This document shows positions 1-7,237 of a DNA stretch of 10,555 bases, one piece after another. The position numbers and the translations under genes are program-made. Source of the stretch: Chromatiales bacterium (GTDB taxonomy: Bacteria; Pseudomonadota; Gammaproteobacteria; Chromatiales; Chromatiaceae); contig JANTHH010000086.1 in the NCBI GenBank assembly GCA_024762485.1, positions 1 to 10,555 on the forward strand, in the 5' to 3' direction. How positions within the stretch are numbered: position 1 is the stretch's first letter; each line of letters opens with the position of its first letter. The notes under the pieces were generated by a model. That model was not told where the DNA came from and ran no database searches. It saw only the letters and a program-made list of their open reading frames with translations.

Positions 1-215
1 TGGGCAATCGCTATGTGTTGATCGCCATCGCCATGGTGGTGCTCTTCCAGTTGCTGTTCACCTATCTGCCGCTGATGCAGACCTTCTTTGGTACCGCGGC
101 CATCGACTGGCTCGCCTGGGCCCGCATTCTGGTGTTCGGTGTGTTGTTGTTCCTGCTGGTGGAACTGGAGAAGGCCGTACTGCGGTGGCGAGATGGGCGC
201 AAGACACTGCTCTGA
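1..215 (+). CDS. P-type cation-transporting ATPase, C-terminal end (partial)
   Basis: This is the end of a gene that begins before the window; the open frame runs from base 3 to the TGA at 213-215, about 70 residues. Two hydrophobic helices are visible, roughly YVLIAIAMVVLFQLLF and ILVFGVLLFLLVELEKAV, followed by a short basic tail. The spacing, the TYLPLMQTFFGT linker between the helices and the final VELEKAVLRW stretch match the last two transmembrane segments (Cation_ATPase_C) of P2-type Ca2+/cation pumps of the bacterial inner membrane. The catalytic DKTG region lies outside the window, so the ion cannot be named. The GTG at 15 is an internal codon, not the start. The next gene is convergent and ends 110 bp away. 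That gap has no clear intrinsic terminator, only a weak inverted repeat at 307-323. Confidence 0.72.
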   Translation, partial: GNRYVLIAIAMVVLFQLLFTYLPLMQTFFGTAAIDWLAWARILVFGVLLFLLVELEKAVLRWRDGRKTLL

Positions 216-325
216 GGCCAGCAGAACCTGGTGGGCCATGCCAGACGGTCGGTGACTCTGCCGGGAACCGTTCGGACTACCGCTGCGGCTGACGTTTCCT
301 CATCCAGTGCGCGTATGCCGCACGA

Positions 326-976
326 TCAGCAGCGCACGTAGACCTCGGTCAGCCAGTTGCCGCTCTGCTCTTCCCTGTCCAGGCGCAGGCCTTTGCCCTG
401 AAGGTGCCTGCGGATCAGCGCCGGGTCATGCAGATAGGGCTGATAGCAGCAATGCAGCCGGCTCATCAGCCAGGCGAGAAACCTTACTCCCACCCGGGTG
501 CTGGCGCGATCGAGCGGATAGCTGAGTGCCAGCACCCGGGTGGTGCGCCCGAGCACGGCATCGAGCAGCTGCTGCCAGTCCGGGTAGCAGCACACCACCT
601 TGTCGAGAATGCTCACGTCCGCCTGCGGCAGTTCTGCGGCCAGCTGTACGACATCGCCCTGCCGATAGTCGCAGCGGTCGGCCAGCCCCTGTCTTGCGGC
701 CTCGTCCCGGGCAATCGCCAGCATGCCCTCCGACAGGTCGACACCCGTCGCGTGCGCAGCCCCTTCGCCCAGCAGGGCCTGGTGCAGGTAACCCGGTCCG
801 CAACCCACCTCGAGCAGGCGGGCATCCGTGATGCCCTGCTCACGGATGCCGTCGAGCAGCTGCCGCTGGTTGGATTCGAAGCCGAACCAGCGGTGGCGCC
901 AGCGGTTCATCCCCGACAGCCAGGAGAAGAAACGTCCGGTGTCGTTATTGCTCTGGATACAGCATTGGCTGGTCAT
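326..976 (-). CDS. Class I SAM-dependent methyltransferase, BchM-like
   Basis: A 216-residue protein with a Rossmann-fold methyltransferase core. Motif I is LLEVGCGPG at residues 54-62, an acidic SAM-ribose strand GVDLSEGM follows, then the GDVVQL region, and DKVVCCYPDWQQLLDA is the post-strand-4 motif. The VVCCYPD stretch is typical of the family that includes Mg-protoporphyrin O-methyltransferase (BchM) and unassigned relatives in non-phototrophs, so the substrate is unknown. A family feature seen here is FSWLSGMNRWRHRW near residues 17-30, a hydrophobic/basic N-terminal helix. Start ATG at 976 has an AGGA about nine bases upstream. The gene is divergent from garA and shares its 179-bp AT-rich intergenic region. 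No bacteriochlorophyll genes are visible, so a BchM role is not claimed. Confidence 0.7.
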   Translation of the reverse strand: MTSQCCIQSNNDTGRFFSWLSGMNRWRHRWFGFESNQRQLLDGIREQGITDARLLEVGCGPGYLHQALLGEGAAHATGVDLSEGMLAIARDEAARQGLADRCDYRQGDVVQLAAELPQADVSILDKVVCCYPDWQQLLDAVLGRTTRVLALSYPLDRASTRVGVRFLAWLMSRLHCCYQPYLHDPALIRRHLQGKGLRLDREEQSGNWLTEVYVRC

Positions 977-1067
977 GGCATGCGTCCTGTTTGCCTGTTT
1001 GGAAAATGCAGCCTACAGCGGCCCGGCCATGCCTTGCCAATAATTAGGTTTTTTCTATCGATATATT

Positions 1068-1099
1068 TGGAACAAACAATTTCCATAATCGTTTGTCCA
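1068..1099. promoter_or_regulatory. Imperfect inverted repeat, possible operator of garA
   Basis: TGGAACAAAC (1068-1077) and GTTTGTCCA (1091-1099) are inverted copies, identical apart from one extra A in the left arm, separated by 13 bp. They lie in an AT-rich stretch (about 1036-1140) that stands out from the GC-rich surroundings, between the divergent methyltransferase and garA. A transcription-factor dimer site or a transcribed hairpin would both fit; no known regulator was recognised. Confidence 0.35.
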
Positions 1100-1109
1100 G
1101 CCCAATAAT
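1080..1109 (+). promoter_or_regulatory. Possible sigma-70 promoter of garA
   Basis: AATAAT at 1104-1109 matches five of six -10 bases. TTTCCA at 1080-1085, 18 bp upstream, matches four of six -35 bases. The promoter would overlap the inverted repeat at 1068-1099, so a protein bound there could control it. The leader to the ATG at 1156 would be about 40 bases and contains AGGAGA as ribosome binding site. This is a reading by eye only. Confidence 0.3.
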
Positions 1110-1155
1110 ACACTCACATTCGATAGCAATTGTCTAAAACGACAGGAGAAAGACC

Positions 1156-1902
<747 letters not shown>

Positions 1903-1904
1903 CG

Positions 1905-2053
1905 CCCTCACCCCCGACCCCTCTCCCGGAGGGAGAGGGGGGCACATCGACAGATGTGGAGCATGAGCCCCTCTCCCTCCGGGAGAGAGGTGCCACTTCG
2001 ACAGAGGTGGAGCATGAGCCCCTCTCCCTCCGGGAGAGGGGTTGGGGTGAGGG
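1905..2053. repeat. Composite palindromic repeat: three 50/51-bp units inside 10-bp inverted ends
   Basis: The element starts with CCCTCACCCC (1905-1914) and ends with its exact reverse complement GGGGTGAGGG (2044-2053). Inside are three palindromes with the left arm CCCCTCTCCC at 1918, 1968 and 2019, each closed by a 3-base loop. The first and third have perfect 10-bp stems; the second has one inserted A in its right arm. Between them are two smaller hairpins sharing the loop GACA: CACATC/GATGTG (1943-1958) and CCACTTC/GAGGTGG (1993-2010). Their stems differ but stay paired. Single-unit elements with the CCCTCACCCC...CCCCTCTCCC pattern are, from general knowledge, dispersed in many proteobacterial genomes. 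This looks like a multimerised member. It begins just after the garA stop and may affect garA-garB read-through or mRNA stability. Confidence 0.85.
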
Positions 2054-2134
2054 AAGCCGCCCCTCGCAATCAAAGACCAGGGCCCACAAGGCCCGAGACA
2101 AACGCACAACCGATTTCTCAAAAGGAACCCGATC

Positions 2135-3544
2135 ATGAACAGACATTTCGATTTGATCGCCATCGGTGGCGGCAGCGGCGGCCTCGCCGTGGCGGAGAGC
2201 GCGGCCCGTTATGGCAAAAAGGTCGCGGTGATCGAGCCCCACAAGATGGGCGGCACCTGCGTCAACAACGGCTGCGTGCCCAAGAAGGTGATGTGGTATG
2301 CCGCCAACCTGGCGCATGCGGTGGATGATGCCAATGGCTTCGGCATCCCGGCACAACGCGGCGCCACCGACTGGGCCAGACTGGTGGCGGGGCGGGAGGA
2401 TTACATCCGCAACATCAATGCCTACTGGGACGGCTATGTGGACGAGAGCGGCATCACCCGCATCGACGGCAAGGCACGCTTCGTGGATGCCCATACCGTC
2501 GAGGTCGTCGGCGAACGCTACAGCGCCGAGCACATCGTGGTGGCCACCGGTGGTCGACCCATCGTGCCGCCGGTGCCCGGCGCGGCGCTCGGCATCACCT
2601 CCGACGGCTTCTTCCAGCTCACCGAGCAACCGCGCAAGGTGGCCATCATCGGCGGCGGCTACATCGGCGTGGAACTGGCCGGCGTGTTGCGCGCGCTGGG
2701 CTCCGAGGTCACCGTGGTGGCGCTGGAGGAGCGGGTGCTGGAGTTGTTCGACCCGATGATCAGCCAGGTGTTGATGGCCGAGATGCGCAAGCAGGATATC
2801 GCGCTGCGCATGAACTTCCAGGTGGCCGGACTGGCCGCGACCGACGCCGGCATCGCACTGGACGCGGCCAACGGCGAACGCCTCGACGGCTACGACTGCG
2901 TGATCTGGGCGGTGGGCCGTGCACCCAACACCCGTGACCTCGACCTGGAGGCCGCCGGCGTGGCGATGCGCAGCAATGGCATCATCCCCACCGACGCATA
3001 CCAGAACACCAATGTGTCCGGCATCTACGCCATCGGCGACATCACCGGACGCGCACCGCTGACACCGGTGGCCATCAAGGCCGGCAGGACACTGGCGGAG
3101 CGGCTGTTCGGCGGGCGCCCGGACGCCGCGGTGGACTACGACAACATCCCCAGCGTGGTGTTCGCCCACCCGCCGGTGGGCACCGTGGGTATCACCGAGC
3201 GGGAGGCACGCGAGCGCCATGAGCAGGTTACGGTCTACAAGGCCGAATTCATTCCCATGCGCCATGCACTGTCGACGCACGGCGTGACCACTGCGATGAA
3301 GCTGGTATGTGCCGGTGAAGACGAGCGTGTCGTCGGCATCCATCTCATCGGTGACAATGTCGACGAGATGCTGCAGGGTTTTGCGGTGGCGGTGAAGATG
3401 GGCGCCCGCAAGGCGGACTTTGACAACACCCTCGCCATTCACCCGGTCAGCAGCGAGGAACTGGTGACCATGAAGACGCCCGAGCCCGATCCGGCAGAAC
3501 ACCGCAGCATCGACAGCGGCGTGGAGTGGAAGGAGGCCGGCTGA
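2135..3544 (+). CDS. garB: Glutathione amide reductase-type flavoprotein disulfide reductase, predicted NADH-dependent
   Basis: A 469-residue member of the glutathione reductase family that reduces glutathione (or glutathione amide) disulfide in the cytoplasm. The FAD motif GGGSGG is at 11-16, the redox disulfide Cys42/Cys47 in GGTCVNNGCVPKK, the pyridine-nucleotide motif GGGYIG at 173-178, the second FAD motif IYAIGDITGR in the middle, and the catalytic His436/Glu441 pair in HPVSSEE. The two arginines that bind the 2'-phosphate of NADPH in E. coli Gor (Arg198, Arg204) align with Leu197 and Glu203, and the third motif residue is Gly instead of Ala. Both changes point to NADH, as in the Marichromatium gracile enzyme. 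Position 45 is Asn where the family usually has Val. The start ATG has AAGGA eight bases upstream. It lies 232 bp after garA. Plain glutathione reductase activity remains possible. Confidence 0.87.
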   Translation: MNRHFDLIAIGGGSGGLAVAESAARYGKKVAVIEPHKMGGTCVNNGCVPKKVMWYAANLAHAVDDANGFGIPAQRGATDWARLVAGREDYIRNINAYWDGYVDESGITRIDGKARFVDAHTVEVVGERYSAEHIVVATGGRPIVPPVPGAALGITSDGFFQLTEQPRKVAIIGGGYIGVELAGVLRALGSEVTVVALEERVLELFDPMISQVLMAEMRKQDIALRMNFQVAGLAATDAGIALDAANGERLDGYDCVIWAVGRAPNTRDLDLEAAGVAMRSNGIIPTDAYQNTNVSGIYAIGDITGRAPLTPVAIKAGRTLAERLFGGRPDAAVDYDNIPSVVFAHPPVGTVGITEREARERHEQVTVYKAEFIPMRHALSTHGVTTAMKLVCAGEDERVVGIHLIGDNVDEMLQGFAVAVKMGARKADFDNTLAIHPVSSEELVTMKTPEPDPAEHRSIDSGVEWKEAG

Positions 3545-3586
3545 ACATCGGCATGGGACGGGCCGGGTGGCAAACAGGAGGCAGAA

Positions 3587-4117
3587 ATGAATACACCTGA
3601 TATCCAGCTGCGCCCCGCAACGCCGGCCGATCTGCCTGCCATCAACCAGGTGATCGAGGCGGCAGTGATGACCTGGGATCTGCCCGAGCGGGTCAAGCGG
3701 TTGTCATTGCCGAGCTATCGATACGATGCCATCGACCTCAGGCATCTGATCCTGCTGGTGGCCGAGTCGCCCACGGCCGGCATCATCGGGGTGGCAGCCT
3801 GGGAAGGTGCCGCTGCAAAGGACTGCCCGCCGGGCAGGACCGCATTGCTGCTGCATGGTCTCTATGTGGACCCGGCCGCACAGGGTCAGGGGGTCGGCAG
3901 CCGACTGCTCACCGCCGCCGAGGGCGCCGCGCGCAGGGCGCGGGTCGATGGCCTGCTGGTGAAGGCACAGGCCGACGCCACCGGCTTCTTCGCCCGCCAC
4001 GGCATGGTGGCGCTGCCGGCAGATGAACCGTCAAACCAGTATGGACGACGCTACTGGAAGCCGTTGCGCGACAGCGGCGATGACGTCACCGGGCAGCCGC
4101 CGGCCGACAGCGATTGA
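3587..4117 (+). CDS. GNAT-family N-acetyltransferase
   Basis: A 176-residue single-domain protein. The N-terminal LRPATPADLPAI stretch is the usual first strand and helix of GNAT proteins. The acetyl-CoA pyrophosphate-binding motif A is LYVDPAAQGQGVGSRLL, with QGQGVG at residues 99-104. Near the C-terminus FFARHGM is the common GNAT motif B sequence. Such enzymes transfer an acetyl group from acetyl-CoA to an amine; the acceptor cannot be read from the sequence. The start has an AGGAGG just upstream, and the gene begins 42 bp after garB, so it is probably co-transcribed with it. The last 15 or so residues are polar and likely disordered. Its stop codon directly abuts the stop codon of the convergent peroxidase gene. 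Confidence 0.85.
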   Translation: MNTPDIQLRPATPADLPAINQVIEAAVMTWDLPERVKRLSLPSYRYDAIDLRHLILLVAESPTAGIIGVAAWEGAAAKDCPPGRTALLLHGLYVDPAAQGQGVGSRLLTAAEGAARRARVDGLLVKAQADATGFFARHGMVALPADEPSNQYGRRYWKPLRDSGDDVTGQPPADSD

Positions 4118-4999
4118 TCAGAGCCCGAGGCGGCTGAGATCCAGCTGGCCGTCCTTCACCGGCGGGCACCAGTAGTAGGCACCGCTGACCGGGCGGGTGA
4201 AGCGGAACAGGCCATCGAGGATACCGTCCTCCTGGCCGGTCATGCGTCTGAGCACCGCCTCGAATGCATCCAGACTCCTGCCGAAGGCGACGAACACCAG
4301 CCCGGCCGACAGCCCATCGGCCCAGGGCATGGAGCGGCGCACCATGAAGGCCTCGGGCGAGAAACTCTCCTGCGCCGCCCGCTTCACGTGGGCCGATTCC
4401 GGTGCCTCGTCGAACTCCTCGTTGTCGGCACGGTGACGGCCGAAGACATTGTCCTGCTCCGCTTCCGGCAGGGTCTCGAAGGCATCCAGCTCATGCCACC
4501 ATTGCTGCACTGCGACAAAGCTGGAACCGTCCATCCCCGCTCCCTGTCCCTGCACGATGCCGGCGGTGACGGCCTCCTCGCCCTGCGGGTTCTCGGTGCC
4601 GTCGACATAGCCGCTGAGATCGCGGCTGTCACGGTACATGAAGCTGTCGATCACCTGCTCCACGGCAAAGGCCGGTGCCAGCCGATCGCTCAGTTCACGG
4701 GAGCGGTGCAGCAGGACCCCGTGGTCCTCGCCACGCAGCCAGCACCACAACGCGGCAGGTGTGGCCGGTATGTCGACCCCCTTTGACGAATAGCTGGGGA
4801 AGTCGTGCAGCCCGGCAATCGCGCCGTCCAGCGCGGCGACCAGGGAGGGGCCGAGACCCACCACCAGATCCGCCCCGCCCGCCGACGCGGCCAGCGCCTT
4901 CAGTGCGGGGACAGGGTCAGCACCGGGTTCCAGGGTATAGCTGATATAACGGGCCGCCTTGGGGACGGGGGCGAGTATGCCGGGCTGTGCTGTATCCAT
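4118..4999 (-). CDS. DyP-type haem peroxidase (YfeX-like)
   Basis: A 293-residue dye-decolourising-type peroxidase, close to the usual 300 of the short bacterial (YfeX/DypB) class. The family motif GxxDG is present as GYVDGTENP, with the distal Asp133. His204 in SAHVKR is the expected proximal haem ligand, and Arg221 in FMVRRSMPW the distal arginine. FGRHRADNEEF and VSGAYYWCPP near the C-terminus are further family signatures. It uses H2O2 to oxidise a substrate that is not predictable here. There is no signal peptide, so it should be cytoplasmic, or encapsulated if an encapsulin exists elsewhere; none is in the window. The open frame extends further upstream, but AAGGAG six bases before the ATG at 4999 fixes the start. 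It is divergent from the M15 peptidase gene with a 207-bp gap, where no clear promoter was recognised. Confidence 0.9.
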   Translation of the reverse strand: MDTAQPGILAPVPKAARYISYTLEPGADPVPALKALAASAGGADLVVGLGPSLVAALDGAIAGLHDFPSYSSKGVDIPATPAALWCWLRGEDHGVLLHRSRELSDRLAPAFAVEQVIDSFMYRDSRDLSGYVDGTENPQGEEAVTAGIVQGQGAGMDGSSFVAVQQWWHELDAFETLPEAEQDNVFGRHRADNEEFDEAPESAHVKRAAQESFSPEAFMVRRSMPWADGLSAGLVFVAFGRSLDAFEAVLRRMTGQEDGILDGLFRFTRPVSGAYYWCPPVKDGQLDLSRLGL

Positions 5000-5206
5000 G
5001 TCGGGCTCCTTGTTGTTCTGCACTAGCATCACCAAGGAAACATGCGGACGCAAGTGACCGGGATCAAGAACATGCCCGTTGGCGGGACCGCCAGCCGCGC
5101 GTCTCTCCACGATCTGCTGAGAAATGCCTACAGTAGACGTAGTGATTCCGACCCGCGGGGTGGGGATCCGGATAACTTCAGACAAACAGCATCAGGGAGA
5201 CAGCAC

Positions 5207-6094
5207 ATGCTCAGACTCGACAGCCGCGGTGAGGATGTCCGCACATTGCAGGAAAATCTCACCCTGCTCGGCTACCGGCCAGGCAGGGCGGATGGGGTCT
5301 TCGGCGAGAAGACCGAGAACGCAGTGATCCTGTTCCAGGAGGCCGAGGGCCTGTATGCCGACGGCATCGCGGGACCCCAGACCCTGCAGGCGCTGGACGA
5401 GGCGCTGCGCGATCACGTACAGGAGATGCAGGGGCTGGGCGACAGCGCCGGGGAGTCACCCGACCGTCTGCCCTTTGTGCGCGTGCCAGCTGACAAATAC
5501 CGCGACGGCTACGACCGCTTTTTTCTGCGCGAGGACGTCGCCGCCGCCTACCAGCAGGTACGCGATCAGGTGGTGGAGGCCGGCGGCCGGCTTACCAGTT
5601 CAGGGGCCAGACGCTCGCTCAATGCCCGGGTCAGCCCCAGCCGCAGCGCCACCTCGTTCCACTACACCGGCCGTGCACTGGACCTGCATGTGGGCAGCGG
5701 CATGGAGAGCCCGGCACGCGACCCCTACGTGATCACCAGCGATGGTGAGCGCTACTGGCGGGTCTATGCCCGGGCAGAGGACGGTGAAGCGATGGAACTG
5801 GACGCCCTCACCTATGGCAGCCGCAAGCGACCTCGCAAGGCGACGGGACGGTTCCTCGACCTCACTGCACTGTTTGAGCAGGCCGGCTTTGCCCGTATCC
5901 GCGCCCGTAAGTCGTTCTTCGATGGCGGTACCTGGCTGGGTGCAGAGTGGTGGCATTTCCAGTACGAAAAGGGGCTGGTGCCACGGGTCAGCACCTTCGG
6001 CGACGAACTGCTGCGGGTCTACGACATGGCAACGCTGAAGGACACCCCGCCCTGGCGTTTCCGTGACCGTGTATTCGGGGTGAACTGGGGGTAG
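5207..6094 (+). CDS. Peptidoglycan-binding domain / M15-type zinc peptidase fusion
   Basis: A 295-residue, two-domain protein expected to act on peptidoglycan. Residues about 1-65 form a PG_binding_1 domain (LRLDSRGEDVRTLQENLTLL, then DGVFGEKTENAVILFQ and DGIAGPQTLQAL). After a linker, residues about 85-260 show an M15 (VanY/D-Ala-D-Ala carboxypeptidase-like) zinc site: His152 and Asp159 in HYTGRALD, Glu247 and His250 in EWWH. This spacing matches the SxHxxGxAxD...ExxH pattern of the family. Start ATG 5207 is preceded by AGGGAGA at about seven bases; a longer frame from 5042 has no such site and overlaps the 5' region of the peroxidase. No signal peptide or transmembrane helix is visible at the chosen start, which is odd for a cell-wall enzyme. 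Substrate bond (amidase or carboxypeptidase) is undetermined. Confidence 0.78.
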   Translation: MLRLDSRGEDVRTLQENLTLLGYRPGRADGVFGEKTENAVILFQEAEGLYADGIAGPQTLQALDEALRDHVQEMQGLGDSAGESPDRLPFVRVPADKYRDGYDRFFLREDVAAAYQQVRDQVVEAGGRLTSSGARRSLNARVSPSRSATSFHYTGRALDLHVGSGMESPARDPYVITSDGERYWRVYARAEDGEAMELDALTYGSRKRPRKATGRFLDLTALFEQAGFARIRARKSFFDGGTWLGAEWWHFQYEKGLVPRVSTFGDELLRVYDMATLKDTPPWRFRDRVFGVNWG

Positions 6095-6116
6095 TTGGTT
6101 GGCATAGGGCGGGAGG

Positions 6117-6284
6117 GAAAGATCTCTCGCTGCGCTCGAGATGACAAGGATCGGAAGATGTCTTCCTGTCAGAACGACATGCGTGCTGATTATTATGACG
6201 ACGTGCGTGCTGATAATTGTGCGTTGCTGACACGGCACCGCACTTTACCCTTGTCATTTCGACGAGCCCGGCGAGGAGAAATCC
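6117..6284. repeat. MITE-like dispersed repeat with inverted ends
   Basis: The left end (about 6117-6149, containing CTCGCTGCGCTCGAGATGAC and AAGG) and the right end (about 6248-6284, containing CCTTGTCATTTCGACGAG and GGAGAAATC) are inverted, diverged copies of one sequence: both read inwards as GATyTCTC...CTCG...ATGACAAGG. A small perfect palindrome GGAAGATGTCTTCC lies next to the left end and a tandem duplication in the centre. No coding frame for a transposase is visible. Repeats with the TGTCATTTCGA...GAGAAATC pattern are known to be common in intergenic regions of many bacterial genomes, which is the basis for calling this dispersed; copy number here is unknown. It fills the convergent gap between the M15 gene and motY and touches the motY stop codon. 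Confidence 0.6.
6174..6221. repeat. 24-bp tandem duplication inside the dispersed repeat
   Basis: Two adjacent 24-bp units, 6174-6197 and 6198-6221, share 21 of 24 bases; both begin ACGAC and contain TGCGTGCTGAT. The differences are at unit positions 6, 18 and 22. It lies in the interior of the MITE-like element and is not coding. Confidence 0.85.
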
Positions 6285-7181
6285 TCAGGCCTTGGTCTCC
6301 ACCCGTATGCGCACCCGGCGATTCTGCTGTCGCCCCTGCTCGGTGCGGTTGCTGGCCGCCGGCCGACTCTCGCCGAAGGCCTGCAGCCTGATCACGTCGG
6401 CGGGTACCCCCTTGCCGAGCAGATAGGCCCGCACTGCCTCGGCCCGTCGCTGCGCCAGCCGCTGATTGTAACGACGGGTCGCCACGTTATCGGTGTGGGC
6501 CTCCACATGGACCACCGGCGGATGCCGGTTCAGCTTGAGATAGTCGCTGAGCTTGTCCAGCCATGCCCTTGCCGCGGTATCGAGCTTGGCGCTGTCGGTT
6601 GCGAACAGGATATGGCTGTCGTCCAGCCGGACCCTGTCGAACACCGGCAGCGATGCCAGGCACTGCCTGAATTGCACCAGCGGGGTCCGGATATTCACGG
6701 TGCTCAGGGTGATGCTGACGGGCGTGGGTATGGCGTCCCAGTTCGGCGCATGAAGCCTCACCTGCATGCCGCGCTCCAACTCGCTGAGCATGCGCAATGA
6801 CGGCTCCCGGCCAAGTTGCAGTGGCGTGGCACCGGGCCGGAGCGGCACATTGCCGAGATCCTCATTTTCCAGGTCTGGCTGCCAGGCCGGTGGCTCGGCG
6901 ATCATGGTCGCCGTGCCGCCACGTTTCAGCGCCTCCTCCACCTGCAGGGTGAAACCGACCTCGCTGAGCGAGTCGCGCCTGAAGTGGGCCTCGCCGAATC
7001 CGGGGATGACATGGCTCAGCTCGCAGCTGTAGGGCTGCTGCTGAAATTGCCACTGCGCCTGATGCACCGGCGCCTCGAAATGCAGGGTCGCGGCACGCAC
7101 CGTCGGCAGGCACAGCAGCAACCCCAGCAGGGCGGCCTGCGCCAGCGCCGTCGGCGGGCGGTGGAAAATGCTCGGATCCAT
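6285..7181 (-). CDS. motY: MotY-like flagellar stator accessory protein (OmpA-family)
   Basis: A 298-residue envelope protein. Residues 1-30 look like a Sec signal peptide (hydrophobic ALLGLLLCLP, likely cut after VRA). The N-terminal domain carries YSCELSHVIPGFGEAHF, then PPAWQP, LGNVPLRPGATPL and PVSITLSTVNIRTP, the order and wording seen in MotY of Vibrio and Pseudomonas. MotY forms part of the ring that holds stator units at the flagellar motor. The C-terminal OmpA domain has the peptidoglycan-binding pair Asp231 (HTDN) and Arg246 (QRRAEAVRAYL), followed by FGESRPAASN. The frame stays open upstream to 7454 inside the flavoprotein gene, but only the start at 7181 gives a signal peptide at the N-terminus. 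The ribosome binding site is weak. It is the last gene of the metZ-headed minus-strand cluster; no other flagellar gene is in the window. Confidence 0.8.
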   Translation of the reverse strand: MDPSIFHRPPTALAQAALLGLLLCLPTVRAATLHFEAPVHQAQWQFQQQPYSCELSHVIPGFGEAHFRRDSLSEVGFTLQVEEALKRGGTATMIAEPPAWQPDLENEDLGNVPLRPGATPLQLGREPSLRMLSELERGMQVRLHAPNWDAIPTPVSITLSTVNIRTPLVQFRQCLASLPVFDRVRLDDSHILFATDSAKLDTAARAWLDKLSDYLKLNRHPPVVHVEAHTDNVATRRYNQRLAQRRAEAVRAYLLGKGVPADVIRLQAFGESRPAASNRTEQGRQQNRRVRIRVETKA

Positions 7182-7237
7182 ACTGTATTTAACGGTCTGG
7201 ACGGCCTTTTCTTTACCCGCCAGCGGTGAGATGCCCC

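Noticed and set aside
216..325. Bidirectional terminator between the ATPase and methyltransferase genes
   Set aside because: The small inverted repeat GTGCG/CGCAC at 307-323 has a five-pair stem and no T-tract on either side.
404..1108. 234-codon plus-strand frame opposite the first methyltransferase
   Set aside because: No recognisable domain and no ribosome binding site. It runs through the promoter region and is a shadow of the methyltransferase gene.
1123..1137. OxyR-like ATAG-N7-CTAA element before garA
   Set aside because: It is only one partial half-site. The neighbouring half-sites expected at 7-bp spacing are absent, and it lies downstream of the likely promoter, so the match may be chance.
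1905..2053. Possible CRISPR array because of regularly spaced palindromes
   Set aside because: There are only three copies, the linkers are near-identical to each other instead of unique, and the whole is bounded by inverted ends. This is a palindromic repeat element.
5000..5185. Upstream extension of the DyP peroxidase frame to 5185
   Set aside because: AAGGAG with ideal spacing before the ATG at 4999 and the normal family length argue for the shorter protein.
5042..5206. Upstream extension of the M15 peptidase to a start at 5042
   Set aside because: The extra 55 residues are low in hydrophobics and lack family similarity, the start lacks a ribosome binding site, and the ATG at 5207 has a good one.
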